Source: an uncultured Slackia sp. (GTDB lineage: Bacteria; Actinomycetota; Coriobacteriia; Coriobacteriales; Eggerthellaceae). From it: a stretch of 64,000 nt of DNA. Each line of letters begins with the position of its first letter. Position 1 is the stretch's first letter. Below the pieces are notes generated by a model that searched no databases, was not told where the DNA came from, and was given only the letters and a program-made list of their open reading frames with translations. The position numbers were made by a program, and so were the translations under genes. The DNA is taken from the NCBI RefSeq assembly GCF_944321625.1, contig NZ_CALUMA010000029.1, positions 35,038 through 99,037 of the forward strand, given 5' to 3'. This document shows positions 1-8,670 of the stretch, piece by piece.

Positions 1-1366
1 CCTCGGGAGTGCGCACGTTAATGCGCAGGCCGGAAGCGGTGTACTCGGGCAGAGCCTCTTCCTGATAGAAGCAAGCCACGCCGTGCGCCGCGGGGAAATA
101 CTGCAGCTGCTCGGGCCACGAGGAGTCGAAGAACTGGTAGGCCTTGCGCTGGGGCTGCAGCTCCACCTGGTTCTCAAGCTGCTGACCAGGAATGTCCTCA
201 TTCATGAAGCGTTCGCCGCGCAGGTTCAGCCACAAATAGCCGTTGTTACCAATAACGCCACGGCCGTCGGCGCCGGCACCGCCGCCCATGTGGTGGATCA
301 TCGGGGCATGCCACTGATCGATTGCGGCACCTGCCCACACGCCCATCTTGTAGCCTTCACCGATGTTGGTGTAGTTGCCTTCGTCGTCAAAGTCGATGGA
401 GAGAATCTGGATGCCGTTCTCAACGCACTCGGGGGCGTAAAACTTCATCATGTCCTCGTTGGCCAGATAGTCGCCGCACGCAAGGATAACAGCGGGCGCA
501 TTGATCTGAATGTAGCCCTCGGAACCGGTGGCCTGGGCATAGATGCCGGTCACAGCGCCAGAGTCATCGGTGATCAGCTTGACGCCCTTGGTGTGGAAGC
601 GCACGTCGGCACCGGCGTCGATAGCCACCTGCAGGTTGTCCTGCATGACGGTTGCCAGGCTGGAGAAACCGACCGAAGTGGGATAGCAAGGCAGGTCTTC
701 CTTGGTGTAGTCATAGGTCTCAGGCACGGGATACATGTAGGGGAACATGTAGTTGGCCTGGTTCTCCTCAGGAACCTCCTCGTAGCTGCTGTCCTTGACC
801 ATGTAGAGGCTGGGGCTGCCCGCCACGAACCAGTCGAGCGCGGCACCGGATTCGTCGTAGTACTTGGAGATGATGCTGTAGCTGGTGTGGTGGCTGCACT
901 CTTCCATATGCATGTTCACGACGGTCTTCTTATCCATGAAGCCGTCGCCGCGGCCCCACTTGGCCTGCGTCTCGCCGCCGAAAATGGCCATGTCGGATGC
1001 GGCGCTATTCAGCTGAGCAGAAGGCTCCAGGCACACGACCTTGGCGCCCGCCTCTGCAGCGGCGCGAGCGGCAGGAACGCCGGCGCAGCCCAGACCCACG
1101 ACTACGACGTCGGCATCAACGGTCTCTTCGATGGCGGATTCGTCGATGGTGGGCGCCTCGCCCAGCCACGGCATGGTGCCGGTGCCGTCGTAGCCAACCG
1201 TGGCGCCAGAGGTGGTGACAGCAGCGTCATCGGCGGCGTCGTCGGAGCTGCTCGCAGTGGTGGGCGAGCATGCGCTCAGGCCGGCCATGCCAGCAAGCGC
1301 CGCGCCGGCGACGGCAGCGCCAGACAGGAAATTGCGGCGAGTAAGACCCTTGGTTTCTTCGGACAT
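1..1366 (-). CDS. FAD-dependent oxidoreductase (fumarate reductase/flavocytochrome c type), TAT-exported, 3' truncated by window
   Basis: The visible 455 codons begin at an ATG with AGGGAGGATT just upstream. Residues 10-14 read RRNFL, a twin-arginine export signal, followed by an Ala/Gly-rich hydrophobic stretch ending in LSAC, which could be a lipobox. A Rossmann FAD-binding motif (VVVVGLGCAG) lies near residue 90, and NLRGERFMNED near residue 390 is typical of the flavoprotein subunit of fumarate-reductase-like enzymes. Eggerthellaceae carry many such single-subunit extracytoplasmic reductases that act on diverse organic acceptors; the substrate cannot be read from sequence. It is divergent from a membrane LuxR gene, a common pairing in this family, which suggests that the LuxR protein controls it. 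The C-terminus lies outside the window. Confidence 0.9.
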   Translation of the reverse strand, partial: MSEETKGLTRRNFLSGAAVAGAALAGMAGLSACSPTTASSSDDAADDAAVTTSGATVGYDGTGTMPWLGEAPTIDESAIEETVDADVVVVGLGCAGVPAARAAAEAGAKVVCLEPSAQLNSAASDMAIFGGETQAKWGRGDGFMDKKTVVNMHMEECSHHTSYSIISKYYDESGAALDWFVAGSPSLYMVKDSSYEEVPEENQANYMFPYMYPVPETYDYTKEDLPCYPTSVGFSSLATVMQDNLQVAIDAGADVRFHTKGVKLITDDSGAVTGIYAQATGSEGYIQINAPAVILACGDYLANEDMMKFYAPECVENGIQILSIDFDDEGNYTNIGEGYKMGVWAGAAIDQWHAPMIHHMGGGAGADGRGVIGNNGYLWLNLRGERFMNEDIPGQQLENQVELQPQRKAYQFFDSSWPEQLQYFPAAHGVACFYQEEALPEYTASGLRINVRTPE

Positions 1367-1799
1367 GATTAATCCTCCCTGTTCCCTTTTTGGTTTCAGG
1401 ATCGCGCGAACCATATGGCTCGCGGTGTCTCGCGCAGCGGTCCGCGGCAAACATCAAACGGCGGCAAGGAGGGGAGTGCCGCCGATGTTCGTGCCGTAAT
1501 CCGCAACGCATCCCGCGGCTTCCCTCCGCCGCGGCGATGCCCGTATTGTGCGCCGCCCGCCCCACGCGCGCACCAACCGTAAGGGTCGAATTGGGGATGA
1601 ATAAGATTTGAGGGCTTCTTATGGGGTGACTAACTGCCCGCCAAATTGGGCGTTTTGGGCGCATATGCGCATTTTGCCTGGTAAAAGCATCAACCCTTAT
1701 GGTCGAATTTGCCCTTTTCCTAGAAGAAAGCCTTTCAACCTTCTCGCCCGCGGATAACGACACCTGAGGTTTGTGCCATAATTCACCGAGGAGGGATTC
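1367..1799. promoter_or_regulatory. Divergent intergenic region with candidate LuxR sites
   Basis: This gap separates the divergent flavoprotein and LuxR genes. A direct repeat, roughly AACC-N5-GGTCGAATT, occurs at about 1575-1593 and 1692-1709, and a perfect GCGCATATGCGC palindrome sits at about 1650-1661. These are plausible regulator sites by position only. No coding sequence was identified. Confidence 0.35.
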
Positions 1800-3524
1800 A
1801 TGATAGGTTTTCGCACGGTTGATATGGCACCAGCCCAGGCTCGCTACGCGCTTGGGTATGCATGCGTATGCGCGTGGGCGGTCATCTTGCTCATCGCGCC
1901 CGTTTTTGGAATCGGCTCACCGGCCGTGCATGCCGCACCCGCCTCAATGCTCCCGGGGCTTATCACCTGTCTGGCGAGCCTCGTCTTCACCAAGCAATTC
2001 CCCTCCATCGCAGGACGCACCGGCACGGTGGCGCTCTCCGCATTGCTCATGGCGGGCGGTACGCTGCTGTGCACGTTTCCCGCAACCTCGTCCGTAGCCA
2101 TTACGCGTTTCGCGGGGCTTGCGCTTTCGGGGCTTTTTGCCATCGTTCTCATCATGGCGTGGTTCGACGTGTTCGCCCGCCTCAAACCGCGCGCCGTCAT
2201 CGTGCTAGCAGGTTGCACGATTACGCTCTCCGCTCTGATGTGCTGGGGCATCCTGTCGTGCGACTCCACCACCTCGAGCGTGCTTGTGTCGCTATTGCCC
2301 ATGCTTTCGTTCGTGGTGCTGCCCGCATCGGGCGCAGGCGAGACCATCATCCATGCCGAGCGTGTGCCTTACGACGAAAACCCCAACCCCACCGCCGATC
2401 GCAGCGTGGTGGAAATCGTGGCAGCGGCGCTCCCCATTCGCACACTTATTGGGCTGGCCATCACGTTTTTTATCATGAACTTGCTGGGCATGCTTGCTCC
2501 GGCGTTCGGCAGCTTTTCGAGCGCTGTGTCGCCCATTTCGCTCCTGGTGCCGTTGGGTGTGACGGCGTTCTTCATCGCCAGCGCATTCGTGGTGCGCAAA
2601 CGGATTGACCCATCGATTCTCTTTAAAATTCTGATGTTCACATTCGCGGCGCTGGTGCTGTTGCTCACGTTCTCCATCGGCATCAACGCATCGCTCGTGT
2701 TCTACGCCTATATCATTGCCGAAGTAGTGATGTGGGCGGTGCTGGCACTGCTGGCCAAAAAGACACCCGTACGACCGCACCATGTGTTTGCCGTGGGGTG
2801 GATTGCGGAATGCGCCGGCAGCTCGCTGGGGCAGGTGCTCGCGCCGCTGTTTATCGGACAGCCGCAGGCGTTTTTCGCCGTAGCGCTCATGCTGATTCTT
2901 GCGGCGGTCGGCTTCGCGTTTTCTGAAGGCTCGCTCATGCTCGACGTGGGGTTTGAGGACGAGGGAGATGACCAGCCGAAACGTGATAAGGTTGGCGCAA
3001 GCACAAGCGAGGCGACCGGAGATGGCGCAGCAGCGCGCATGGCAGGAAGTGCCGGGGATGCTGCCGGAGGCACCCTTGATGCATCCGGTGTCGGCTCCCT
3101 ACCCGGCATCGGCCCCGCATCCGGCACCAGCTCCGCGTCCAGCACCAACTCCTTGTCCAACGCGGAAGCCGCGGCTGCCGAACCCAGCGCGGCAGCCAAC
3201 ACGGGCTTCTCCCAGAGCGGAATGGGTGCCACGTCCGGTGCAGCGCCCGCATCTGGCACGGCATCCACCGACACCAACGCGGCCGCCACCGCGCCCGATC
3301 CCAATGCGCCCAATCCACTGGATGCCTTCGTGGCCGACTACGACATCTCACCGCGAGAGCGTGACGTGCTCGAGCTGTGGCTAGCCGGACGTGGACTCAA
3401 ATACATCGAGAACACCCTGTTCATCAGTGAGTCCACCGTGAAATCGCACCTGCGCAGCATCTACCGCAAGTGCGATACGCACAATCGCGACGAAATCATC
3501 TCGCTCTACGAGAGCAGGCTCTAA
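1800..3524 (+). CDS. LuxR-type transcriptional regulator with polytopic membrane domain
   Basis: This is a 574-residue protein. Residues 1 to about 395 are strongly hydrophobic and consistent with about twelve membrane helices. A low-complexity Ala/Ser/Gly linker follows to about residue 510. The last 60 residues are a LuxR-type winged HTH (ISPRERDVLELWLAGR then STVKSHLRSIYRK). The ATG at 1800 follows GAGGAGG. Such membrane-embedded LuxR regulators are highly expanded in Eggerthellaceae and usually sit beside the flavoprotein reductases they are thought to control, as here. Signal sensing by the membrane domain is inferred. The stop codon overlaps the stop of the convergent DUF1653 gene inside CTAA. 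Confidence 0.9.
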   Translation: MIGFRTVDMAPAQARYALGYACVCAWAVILLIAPVFGIGSPAVHAAPASMLPGLITCLASLVFTKQFPSIAGRTGTVALSALLMAGGTLLCTFPATSSVAITRFAGLALSGLFAIVLIMAWFDVFARLKPRAVIVLAGCTITLSALMCWGILSCDSTTSSVLVSLLPMLSFVVLPASGAGETIIHAERVPYDENPNPTADRSVVEIVAAALPIRTLIGLAITFFIMNLLGMLAPAFGSFSSAVSPISLLVPLGVTAFFIASAFVVRKRIDPSILFKILMFTFAALVLLLTFSIGINASLVFYAYIIAEVVMWAVLALLAKKTPVRPHHVFAVGWIAECAGSSLGQVLAPLFIGQPQAFFAVALMLILAAVGFAFSEGSLMLDVGFEDEGDDQPKRDKVGASTSEATGDGAAARMAGSAGDAAGGTLDASGVGSLPGIGPASGTSSASSTNSLSNAEAAAAEPSAAANTGFSQSGMGATSGAAPASGTASTDTNAAATAPDPNAPNPLDAFVADYDISPRERDVLELWLAGRGLKYIENTLFISESTVKSHLRSIYRKCDTHNRDEIISLYESRL

Positions 3525-3796
3525 CAAAACCACTCGGGATGCGCCGCGCGCAGGGCCTTAACCTCGGGTGCGTCGTTCGCGATCTTCTCGAAGCGCATCT
3601 CCTGCGCCACATCGGGATGCTTCGCCCTATCGACTGGCTCCAGGAACATCGCCAGCGGGCGCGCCCACAAGCCGCCTTCGCCATACAGCGCGCGATACAC
3701 CACCAATGGCTCCTCGGTCTCGGAATGGCGCGCCACGCCAAGCACCCAGTACAGATTCCCTTTGAAATGCCTATATGCGCCTAGCTCAATCGCCAT
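3521..3796 (-). CDS. DUF1653 domain-containing protein
   Basis: This 91-residue protein matches the DUF1653 pattern: it opens MAIELGAYRHFKGNLYWVLG and continues with ETEEPLVVYRALYGEGGLWARP and a mid-protein MFLEPVD. The start at 3796 was preferred over one 30 bases upstream because AAGGGTGG lies just before it and the family begins at this point. The biochemical function is unknown; the fold is small and soluble. It is read leftward downstream of a repeat-rich spacer and ends tail to tail with the LuxR gene, sharing four bases. Confidence 0.8.
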   Translation of the reverse strand: MAIELGAYRHFKGNLYWVLGVARHSETEEPLVVYRALYGEGGLWARPLAMFLEPVDRAKHPDVAQEMRFEKIANDAPEVKALRAAHPEWFC

Positions 3797-3839
3797 GCAT
3801 ACCACCCTTCGAAACAACTCAAGCAATCGTCATCGAAAA

Positions 3840-3973
3840 GTACAGAATTCTGAAATACTGTACAGAATTTCGTACAAAAGTAAGGTTTTTGGAGTCCTGA
3901 ATGCAGAATTTCGGAATACTGTACAAAATTCTGTACTTGAGAGTGAGGAATTTCGTGTTTGAATACAGAATTT
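3840..3973. repeat. Two 41-bp direct repeats plus a partial third copy
   Basis: Imperfect 41-bp copies lie at 3840-3880 and 3901-3941, 61 bp apart start to start. The shared core is AATACTGTACARAATT, and each copy holds internal inverted GTACARAATT/AATTYTGTAC arms. A partial copy (GAATACAGAATTT) lies at 3961-3973. The block lies directly upstream of the DUF1653 start and downstream of the HipA-like stop, so it may be an operator for the former. Confidence 0.8.
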
Positions 3974-4008
3974 AAGATGGAAATGCACGCCGCATTCAAT
4001 TCAAACCA

Positions 4009-5412
4009 CTAGCGTCCACGGAGTATTCGCGGGCCAAGCACCCGTGTGGCTTGAATTACGGTATCAACATTCCTTTCAAGACCCTCTCTGATGAAGTCAA
4101 TTCTCCCCGGCTTTGTAGCGTATGTGCTTTGCTCAAGAATGCTCACAGCCTCTTCGACAAAACCCTCAAGGTGGGACGCGTCAAACCACTCGAGAGAATC
4201 TACGCACGCCAGCGCCTCGGCAACACTATGCGCAAATGGCCTCGGCATAAAAGTCCAATCGCACGCTGCAATCTCGACATCGGTCTTATTAAACCACAGG
4301 CTATTGCCCGTATCGAACAACGGTGCCGGGCGCAATTCGAGCGTCACCACGTCGCGAATGAATCCGAAATTCCGCCAGTGCCTGTCAAAATTTGCCAGAA
4401 TCACATCACATATGATCATTTTGGACATCGCATCTCGAACCGCGTCATCGCGTACACCGAGAGAAGAAGCCGTCCTGCAAAACCGATCATACACGCTTGC
4501 CGCGCGAAGACGACCTCCAAGCTGGCGAATCGAAGAAGCCGGAACATACTCCTCGTGGCCATTGAGAAAGTTCTTGCAGCGCGCAGCAGGACCATTCTTC
4601 GTTGCGACAACGTCATACGCAGCATAATCTCCGGGCAAAAGAAGCCGTTTGAACAGAGCCGTTGCAACAGCCTCGTTGTACGGACGCTGGTCATCCGCCT
4701 TGCAACCTTTAAGCAGGCAGCGATTGCCGACTTCGTCAATGACCCACCTTTTGGGAAGCTCCCCTTCCGATGTGTTGTCGGGCGAGCTCAAGCCCACGCC
4801 TGAAAGCCAATCATCCCACGTGTCAGGCGAGGAATCCACGAAGTCGTTTTCGAAATAGTTCACGTCATCCCACCGCAAGGCAGGCGACGCAGCCGGGCGG
4901 AGCCAATAGCAATCCGAAAGCGATAGGCCTAGATTCTTCACCGGAAGGTTACTCGAGACGCTAACCCCCAACGATAGCAACTTGGCGTCGAGGCCAGGAC
5001 GAGAGCTTGGAATAGAACGATGCCGCCACCAGTCATTTAGCTCGCGCTTTTTGGGCGCGCCTCCCGACGTGAGGACGCCGAAAGGCGCACGTGAGGCGTC
5101 GAACACACGCCCCATAGAAATCGGATCATCGAGCGCAGTGTCAAAGACTATCTCGCCGACTTCGTACGTCGCGTTCATCAACGTGTACTCGGCTGCTGTC
5201 GCGTAAGAAACGGCAGTGGGACGACCCAGACGGCGTGCTTGCGCATAGGCTTGAATAGACTCACCAGAAATACGAATCTTGCCATTGATGGCTGTGGAAT
5301 CGAGTTGCTTTGAGGCGATGAGCTGCGACACTCTGCCGAGTGACACTCCTAATGCTTGTGCCGCTTTTTTCTCGCTGAACTCGTATTTCTTCATGTTTAG
5401 TATTTCTTTCAT
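4009..5412 (-). CDS. HTH-HipA-like protein kinase, single-chain
   Basis: This 467-residue protein has an excisionase/MerR-like HTH at residues 12-60 (EKKAAQALGVSLGRVSQLI, with GKIRISGESIQAY). The rest resembles HipA-type Ser/Thr kinases. Visible candidate catalytic residues are K235 in RCLLKG, E247 in PYNEAVA, the loop NFDRHWRNFG (D343, N348) and metal-binding D367 in APLFDTGNS. HipA proteins phosphorylate targets such as GltX and normally need a separate HipB repressor. No hipB-like gene is adjacent, so the N-terminal HTH may supply that role. Neither start (5412, or 5394 giving MKKYEF) has a good ribosome site, and both fall inside a long palindrome. Base composition at the 5' end is AT-rich relative to the neighbours, which suggests acquisition. 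Confidence 0.72.
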   Translation of the reverse strand: MKEILNMKKYEFSEKKAAQALGVSLGRVSQLIASKQLDSTAINGKIRISGESIQAYAQARRLGRPTAVSYATAAEYTLMNATYEVGEIVFDTALDDPISMGRVFDASRAPFGVLTSGGAPKKRELNDWWRHRSIPSSRPGLDAKLLSLGVSVSSNLPVKNLGLSLSDCYWLRPAASPALRWDDVNYFENDFVDSSPDTWDDWLSGVGLSSPDNTSEGELPKRWVIDEVGNRCLLKGCKADDQRPYNEAVATALFKRLLLPGDYAAYDVVATKNGPAARCKNFLNGHEEYVPASSIRQLGGRLRAASVYDRFCRTASSLGVRDDAVRDAMSKMIICDVILANFDRHWRNFGFIRDVVTLELRPAPLFDTGNSLWFNKTDVEIAACDWTFMPRPFAHSVAEALACVDSLEWFDASHLEGFVEEAVSILEQSTYATKPGRIDFIREGLERNVDTVIQATRVLGPRILRGR

Positions 5413-5449
5413 TTAAAATATCATTCAAATGAAAATAATTCTAAACATG
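5392..5449. promoter_or_regulatory. 23-bp inverted repeat over the start of the HipA-like gene
   Basis: The arms 5392-5414 and 5427-5449 match at 20 of 23 positions around a 12-bp centre; the outer ends are CATGTTTAG and CTAAACATG. Both candidate start codons lie within it. It is either an autoregulatory operator for the gene's own HTH or an mRNA hairpin that hides the start. Confidence 0.75.
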
Positions 5450-5590
5450 TAGGCCGGCCATTTCAAGCGAAACCAGAAATACAGCTCTGAAGTCTCATTG
5501 GGGTCGTCCTCCTTCATGACGACCCGTTTTGGCATTTGAAGCACACCATGGTCCAATAGGATTTATCCCAAAGTACAAAGCGAGGCAAAG

Positions 5591-5631
5591 CAAAAACACG
5601 CTGAGCCGAGAGAGGATTCCCGGCCCAGCGT
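5591..5631 (-). terminator. Rho-independent terminator after dapH
   Basis: On the minus strand the stem ACGCTGGGCCG/CGGCTCAGCGT (one G-U pair) is followed by GTTTTTG. It lies about 90 bases beyond the dapH stop and would end the lysine operon transcript. Confidence 0.8.
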
Positions 5632-5717
5632 ATCGCAATAGACTCATATATGTGATGCGCCCGACGGCATCAGGGCGCCATTTACGTCAGACGCAACGCG
5701 ACGGGCAAAGGTGCGCT

Positions 5718-6437
5718 CTACAGCGTACGCAAGGCGTCAACCAGGGCGGTCTTGCTCTCGGTCTTGGCGTCCTTCATCTTGATGACCTTCGCGGGAACGC
5801 CTGCCACCACAGCACCGGCGGGGACGTCGTTCACCACCACGGCGCCGGCGGCCACCACGGCGCCCTCGCCCACGCGGATACCCTCGAGCACCACGGCGTT
5901 GGCGCCCATCATCACGTTGTCCTCGATCACGACGGGCGTAGCGCTTGCGGGCTCAACCACGCCGGCCAGCACGCTGCCAGCACCGATGTGGCAATGCTTG
6001 CCCACGATGGCGCGGCCGCCCAGCACCACGTTCATGTCGATCATGGTGCCTTCGCCCACCACAGCGCCGATATTGATGACGGCACCCATCATGATGACCG
6101 CGTTGTCGCCAATCTCCACCTGGTCGCGGATGATGGCGCCGGGTTCGATGCGCGCGTTGATGTTCTTCTTGTCCAGCAGCGGCACAGCGGAATTGCGGCA
6201 ATCGTTTTCGACCTCGTAGCACTTGATCGAGCTGGCGTTTTCCTCAAGCACGGGCGCAAGATCGGCCCAGTCGCCGAACACCACTCGACCCTTGGGGCCG
6301 CCGAACACCTTGACCTCGCCCTTCTTGGCATGGGCGGCGTAATCGATCTTCGCACCCTTCTTTTCGCGCACGTACAGCTTGACCGGCGTCTTCTTGGGCG
6401 ACGTGGCGATAAAATTGATGATTTCCTCTGCGTTCAT
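5718..6437 (-). CDS. dapH: 2,3,4,5-tetrahydropyridine-2,6-dicarboxylate N-acetyltransferase
   Basis: This 239-residue protein has an N-terminal alpha/beta region typical of DapH ([20 protein letters not shown]), followed by left-handed beta-helix hexapeptide repeats from about residue 95 to 220. It transfers acetyl from acetyl-CoA to tetrahydrodipicolinate and so commits diaminopimelate/lysine synthesis to the acetylase branch. Length and architecture match DapH rather than the succinyl-type DapD. AAGGAGG precedes the ATG. It is the last gene of lysA-dapA-dapB-dapH, but a 340-base gap with a perfect inverted repeat separates it from dapB, so separate control is possible. Confidence 0.95.
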   Translation of the reverse strand: MNAEEIINFIATSPKKTPVKLYVREKKGAKIDYAAHAKKGEVKVFGGPKGRVVFGDWADLAPVLEENASSIKCYEVENDCRNSAVPLLDKKNINARIEPGAIIRDQVEIGDNAVIMMGAVINIGAVVGEGTMIDMNVVLGGRAIVGKHCHIGAGSVLAGVVEPASATPVVIEDNVMMGANAVVLEGIRVGEGAVVAAGAVVVNDVPAGAVVAGVPAKVIKMKDAKTESKTALVDALRTL

Positions 6438-6505
6438 GAACGTTTTCCTCCTTAATCGGCCTGCTTTCGGCAGGTGATACTCGAGATTTCAAAAAACTGC
6501 GCAAA

Positions 6506-6642
6506 AATTTGCGGTTTTCTACCGTTGGCAGAGAAAATGGCGACGGGTCGAGATGACCTTGGGGCCGTTTGCCCGTTTTAAGAGCGGTTGGACGCGCTTC
6601 TTGACTGCGCGCTCACAGTCTAACGGTAGAAAACCGCAAATT
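6506..6642. repeat. Perfect 21-bp inverted repeat with 95-bp spacer
   Basis: The arms at 6506-6526 (beginning AATTTGCGGTTTTCTACCGT) and 6622-6642 are exact reverse complements. The 340-base dapB-dapH gap contains nothing else obvious apart from a hairpin beside the dapB stop. The element could be a paired operator, an invertible segment or the ends of a small non-autonomous element. Confidence 0.9.
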
Positions 6643-6725
6643 ATTTACCCAAATCCAAATTGTGCCATATATACCCACGCAGTTCGAGCGTATTCGCTCT
6701 AGCAAGCCGCTGGATTGCACGCAGT

Positions 6726-6773
6726 TTGCCGGAGGATCGCCTGCACGAGCCCGTGAACGCAACCCTCCGGCAA
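6726..6773 (-). other. Hairpin directly downstream of dapB
   Basis: A 10-bp perfect stem (TTGCCGGAGG/CCTCCGGCAA) begins four bases after the dapB stop. There is no U-run, so it may stabilise the upstream mRNA end rather than terminate transcription. Confidence 0.5.
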
Positions 6774-6777
6774 TGAC

Positions 6778-7497
6778 TTATTCAAACATCAGCTGGTCAA
6801 ACGTATAGAATCCCGGCTTCTTGCCCACGAGTTTCTTGGCGGCGGCGTGCGCGCCGGTCGCGAAAATGCGACGGCTGGTGGTGCGATGCGACAGCGTGAC
6901 CTCTTCGTCCTGGCCGAAGAAATGCACGTCATGCACGCCAGCCACCGTGCCGCCGCGCAAGGCATGCATGCCAATCTGCTTCGCGGGACGCACTCCCGTA
7001 AAGCCCTCGCGGCCATATGCGACTTCGCACTCGCCCTCAGGATCGACGGCTTTGAGCAGCAAGTTTGCCGTTCCGCTGGGGGCGTCCACCTTCTGATTGT
7101 GGTGCGTCTCTACGATTTCGATGTCCCAACCGTCGAGCGCCTGCGCGGCCTCGGCGGCGAGGCGCTTGAGCACCGCCACACCCAACGAATAGTTGGCGGC
7201 ATGAATGACCGGCGCGAACTCGCCCAGCGCGCGCAAACGCGCCATCTCGTCGTCATCGTAGCCGGTGGTACCGCTGACCAGCGCCGCGTGCGTACGCTTC
7301 ACATACGCCTCCACCTGCTCAAACATAGATTTATGAGAAAAATCGATGGCAACAGCCGCAGCGGGCGCTGCCTCCAGCAAATCCTCGCGATTGTCGGAGT
7401 TGATGACCCCCGCAAGCTCCATATCAAGATCGGCCTCAACCAGCTCGCGGATGATGGTGCCCATGCGGCCGTCGCCAATTACCAGTACATTTATCAA
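6778..7497 (-). CDS. dapB: 4-hydroxy-tetrahydrodipicolinate reductase
   Basis: This 239-residue protein begins with a nucleotide-binding motif (VLVIGDGRMG). It carries the DapB substrate motif EIVETHHNQKVDAPSGTA, with H132/H133 and K136 as the expected proton donor region. It reduces the DapA product to tetrahydrodipicolinate using NAD(P)H. At 239 residues it is slightly shorter than the usual 250-270. The start follows GAGGGATGAG. It lies 255 bases downstream of dapA, in a GC-rich gap where no gene was found, and is read with the rest of the riboswitch-controlled operon. Confidence 0.95.
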   Translation of the reverse strand: MINVLVIGDGRMGTIIRELVEADLDMELAGVINSDNREDLLEAAPAAAVAIDFSHKSMFEQVEAYVKRTHAALVSGTTGYDDDEMARLRALGEFAPVIHAANYSLGVAVLKRLAAEAAQALDGWDIEIVETHHNQKVDAPSGTANLLLKAVDPEGECEVAYGREGFTGVRPAKQIGMHALRGGTVAGVHDVHFFGQDEEVTLSHRTTSRRIFATGAHAAAKKLVGKKPGFYTFDQLMFE

Positions 7498-7752
7498 AAC
7501 TCATCCCTCACATTCTTGGAAACACGCGGAGCAGACACGGGGTTCGCGGCGCCTCGTGACGGGAGCACGCGGGTCGTGACGGGCGCCTTGCGCATGGCAC
7601 GCGAAGCAAGCGCACCGCTGCCGCGTCGCCCGACACCATGCCGCACCGCATCGCACACGTGCGTGGCAGCCAGAGCGGCTGCATGCCCTTACGCGGGTGA
7701 CAGCTGACGCGATGCGCCGTGCGCGGCGGGCGCCTTGCACATGCCGCGCCTC

Positions 7753-8649
7753 TTACTTCAAAATCAGCCCGAGTTCGCGCATGGCCTCGGCTACCTGCGC
7801 ACGGCCGGCATCGGAAATGGGACCCAGCGGCTGGCGGTACACAGCCTCGCCAAAGCCCATCATCTCGAGCGCCGCCTTCACGGGAATCGGGTTGACCTCG
7901 CAGAACAGCGAATTGATGAACTTCAGGCACTTGAGCTGCGTATACAGCGCTCGATCGGTGTCGCCGTCGATGAACGCCTGGCACATCTCGTGCACCTCGG
8001 CCGGCATCACGTTGGCCCACACGCTGATCACGCCGCGCGCGCCCAGCGCCATCATGGGCACCACGATGTCATCGTTGCCCGAGAACATCACGAAGTCATC
8101 GGACAGGTGCCGTGCGATCTTGGCGGCGTACGAAATGTTGCCCGACGCCTCCTTGATGCCGAACGCGTTGGGGTGCGACGCCAGACGAATCACGTTGTTC
8201 TCGCTGATGGAGCAGCCGGTGCGGCCAGGCACGTTGTACAGGATGCATGGGATGTCCACCGCGTCGAGCACCGTCTTGAAATGCTGATAGATGCCCTCTT
8301 CGTTGCTCTTGTTGTAGTAGGGCGTAATCAGCAGCAGGCCGTCGGCGCCAAGCTTCTGGAAGCTCAGCGACTTCTCCAGCATGGTCTCGGTGGAGTTGGA
8401 GCCGCTGCCCGCGATCACCGGCACGCGCCCCACCACGCGTTGCACGGCGAACTCGCACACCGCGTCGTCTTCCTCGTGCGACATGGTGGACGACTCGCCC
8501 GTGGTGCCCAGCACCAGAATGGCATCGGTGCCGTTTTCCAGGTGGAAATCAATCAGACGGCCCAGCGCGTCAAAATCGACGCTGCCGTCCTTCGCGAACG
8601 GCGTCACCAGCGCGACGACGGAACCCTGCAGATCCTTCATGTTTGCCAT
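7753..8649 (-). CDS. dapA: 4-hydroxy-tetrahydrodipicolinate synthase
   Basis: This 298-residue TIM-barrel aldolase of the DapA family condenses pyruvate and aspartate semialdehyde. Visible signatures are GTTGESSTM, Y138 in YNVPGRTG and the Schiff-base lysine K166 in GIKEASGN. Length is normal for the family. AAGGAGGTTGCT precedes the ATG at 8649. The gene starts 21 bases after the lysA stop, so the two are surely co-transcribed. Confidence 0.97.
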   Translation of the reverse strand: MANMKDLQGSVVALVTPFAKDGSVDFDALGRLIDFHLENGTDAILVLGTTGESSTMSHEEDDAVCEFAVQRVVGRVPVIAGSGSNSTETMLEKSLSFQKLGADGLLLITPYYNKSNEEGIYQHFKTVLDAVDIPCILYNVPGRTGCSISENNVIRLASHPNAFGIKEASGNISYAAKIARHLSDDFVMFSGNDDIVVPMMALGARGVISVWANVMPAEVHEMCQAFIDGDTDRALYTQLKCLKFINSLFCEVNPIPVKAALEMMGFGEAVYRQPLGPISDAGRAQVAEAMRELGLILK

Positions 8650-8670
8650 AGCAACCTCCTTCAGGTTGGA

